From the NCBI GenBank assembly GCA_964653695.1, contig CAZZFQ010000005.1, positions 1 to 49,585 of the forward strand: 49,585 nucleotides of DNA, written 5' to 3'. Origin of the DNA: JALHTG01 sp964653695. Its GTDB lineage: Archaea; Thermoproteota; Bathyarchaeia; 40CM-2-53-6; JALHTG01. The first letter of the stretch is position 1; each line of letters starts with the position of its first letter. The notes beneath the pieces are model-generated. The model did not search any database. It was not told the origin of the DNA and worked only from the letters and a program-made list of their open reading frames with translations. Shown here piece after piece: positions 49,467 to 49,585 of this stretch. The position numbers were made by a program, and so were the translations under genes.

Positions 49467-49585
49467 GTAGCAGTCTCCTCATGGTTGCCTTATCGTAGTT
49501 GTGGGGCTTCTGTATATCAGCTTCTGTCTCGGCCTGTGCCATGCTTCACTAGCATCTTGGTGTCTTATTGCCAGATAGCGTCCTC
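49467..49585. other. Right-end upstream region of the aldolase-like gene
   Basis: This contains a gaggag ribosome site just before ATG 49466 and a possible TATA-like gatatacag (minus strand, near 49515). No coding sequence is visible to the window end. Confidence 0.3.

Noticed and set aside
1..49585. CRISPR array or tandem repeat array
   Set aside because: No regularly spaced direct repeats of 24-40 bases were seen. The repeats present are duplicated genes, insertion-sequence ends and target duplications.

Overview
The window looks like an uncultured archaeal chromosome, probably of the Thermoproteota/Bathyarchaeia kind. That is an inference from gene content and gene style, because no rRNA or tRNA marker was found. 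Supporting signs are TATA boxes about 25-30 bases before the start of many genes, with leaderless or short-leader starts including GTG and TTG; a HerA/DUF87-type ATPase; small archaeal zinc-ribbon proteins; a transposon protein resembling DUF2080; a PIN/UPF0175 toxin-antitoxin pair; an F420-type luciferase-fold oxidoreductase; and an aldehyde:ferredoxin oxidoreductase (AOR).

Bases 1-9,400 are a mosaic of small and broken genes: a partial integrase-like tail, the toxin-antitoxin pair, a membrane HerA-like ATPase, an IS110 remnant, tatA and tatC (TatC ends in a zinc ribbon), a truncated carbamate kinase, a ribbon-helix-helix protein, an M23 peptidase, and a head-to-head junction of a DUF488 fragment and an N-truncated nitroreductase.

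Bases 9,500-34,450 hold a catabolic and sulfur-related region. It contains a DapA/NAL-type aldolase, three sulfatase-like proteins and one phosphodiesterase-like protein of the alkaline-phosphatase (AlkP) superfamily, a CysD-like PP-loop protein beside a homomeric ATP sulfurylase, two TauE/SafE permeases, a LarA-like racemase coupled to a 3-hydroxyacid dehydrogenase (a second such dehydrogenase follows), one ABC ATPase with two solute-binding-protein/permease sets, an F420-type dehydrogenase and a UlaG-like metallo-hydrolase. The solute-binding proteins carry Tat-type twin-arginine signals, matching the tatAC genes.

Bases 34,450-49,500 are a rearranged partial repeat of the same gene types. 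An intact-looking insertion sequence (perfect 17-base inverted ends, 11-base target duplications) and an IS110 transposase follow a truncated AlkP-family gene. Then come an AOR N-terminus fused to a permease, a second permease, a broken sugar kinase, a chimeric transposase remnant, a second solute-binding protein, a permease stub, stubs of larA and tauE, a full-length AlkP protein and a full-length AOR. The best reading is that a cassette [solute-binding protein - permease - permease - AlkP protein (-) - AOR (+)] was amplified and has partly decayed. The right end has a flavodoxin, a truncated epimerase and a D-threonine-aldolase-like protein with altered metal ligands.

The most notable point is that all the AlkP-superfamily proteins annotated by similarity as sulfatases have threonine where sulfatases carry the formylglycine cysteine or serine. 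The cluster may therefore act on phosphate or phosphodiester groups, or use an unusual sulfatase chemistry. Together with the aldolase, dehydrogenases, racemase, lactonase-like enzyme and AOR, it suggests uptake and oxidation of a decorated sugar or sugar acid. The substrate cannot be read from sequence.
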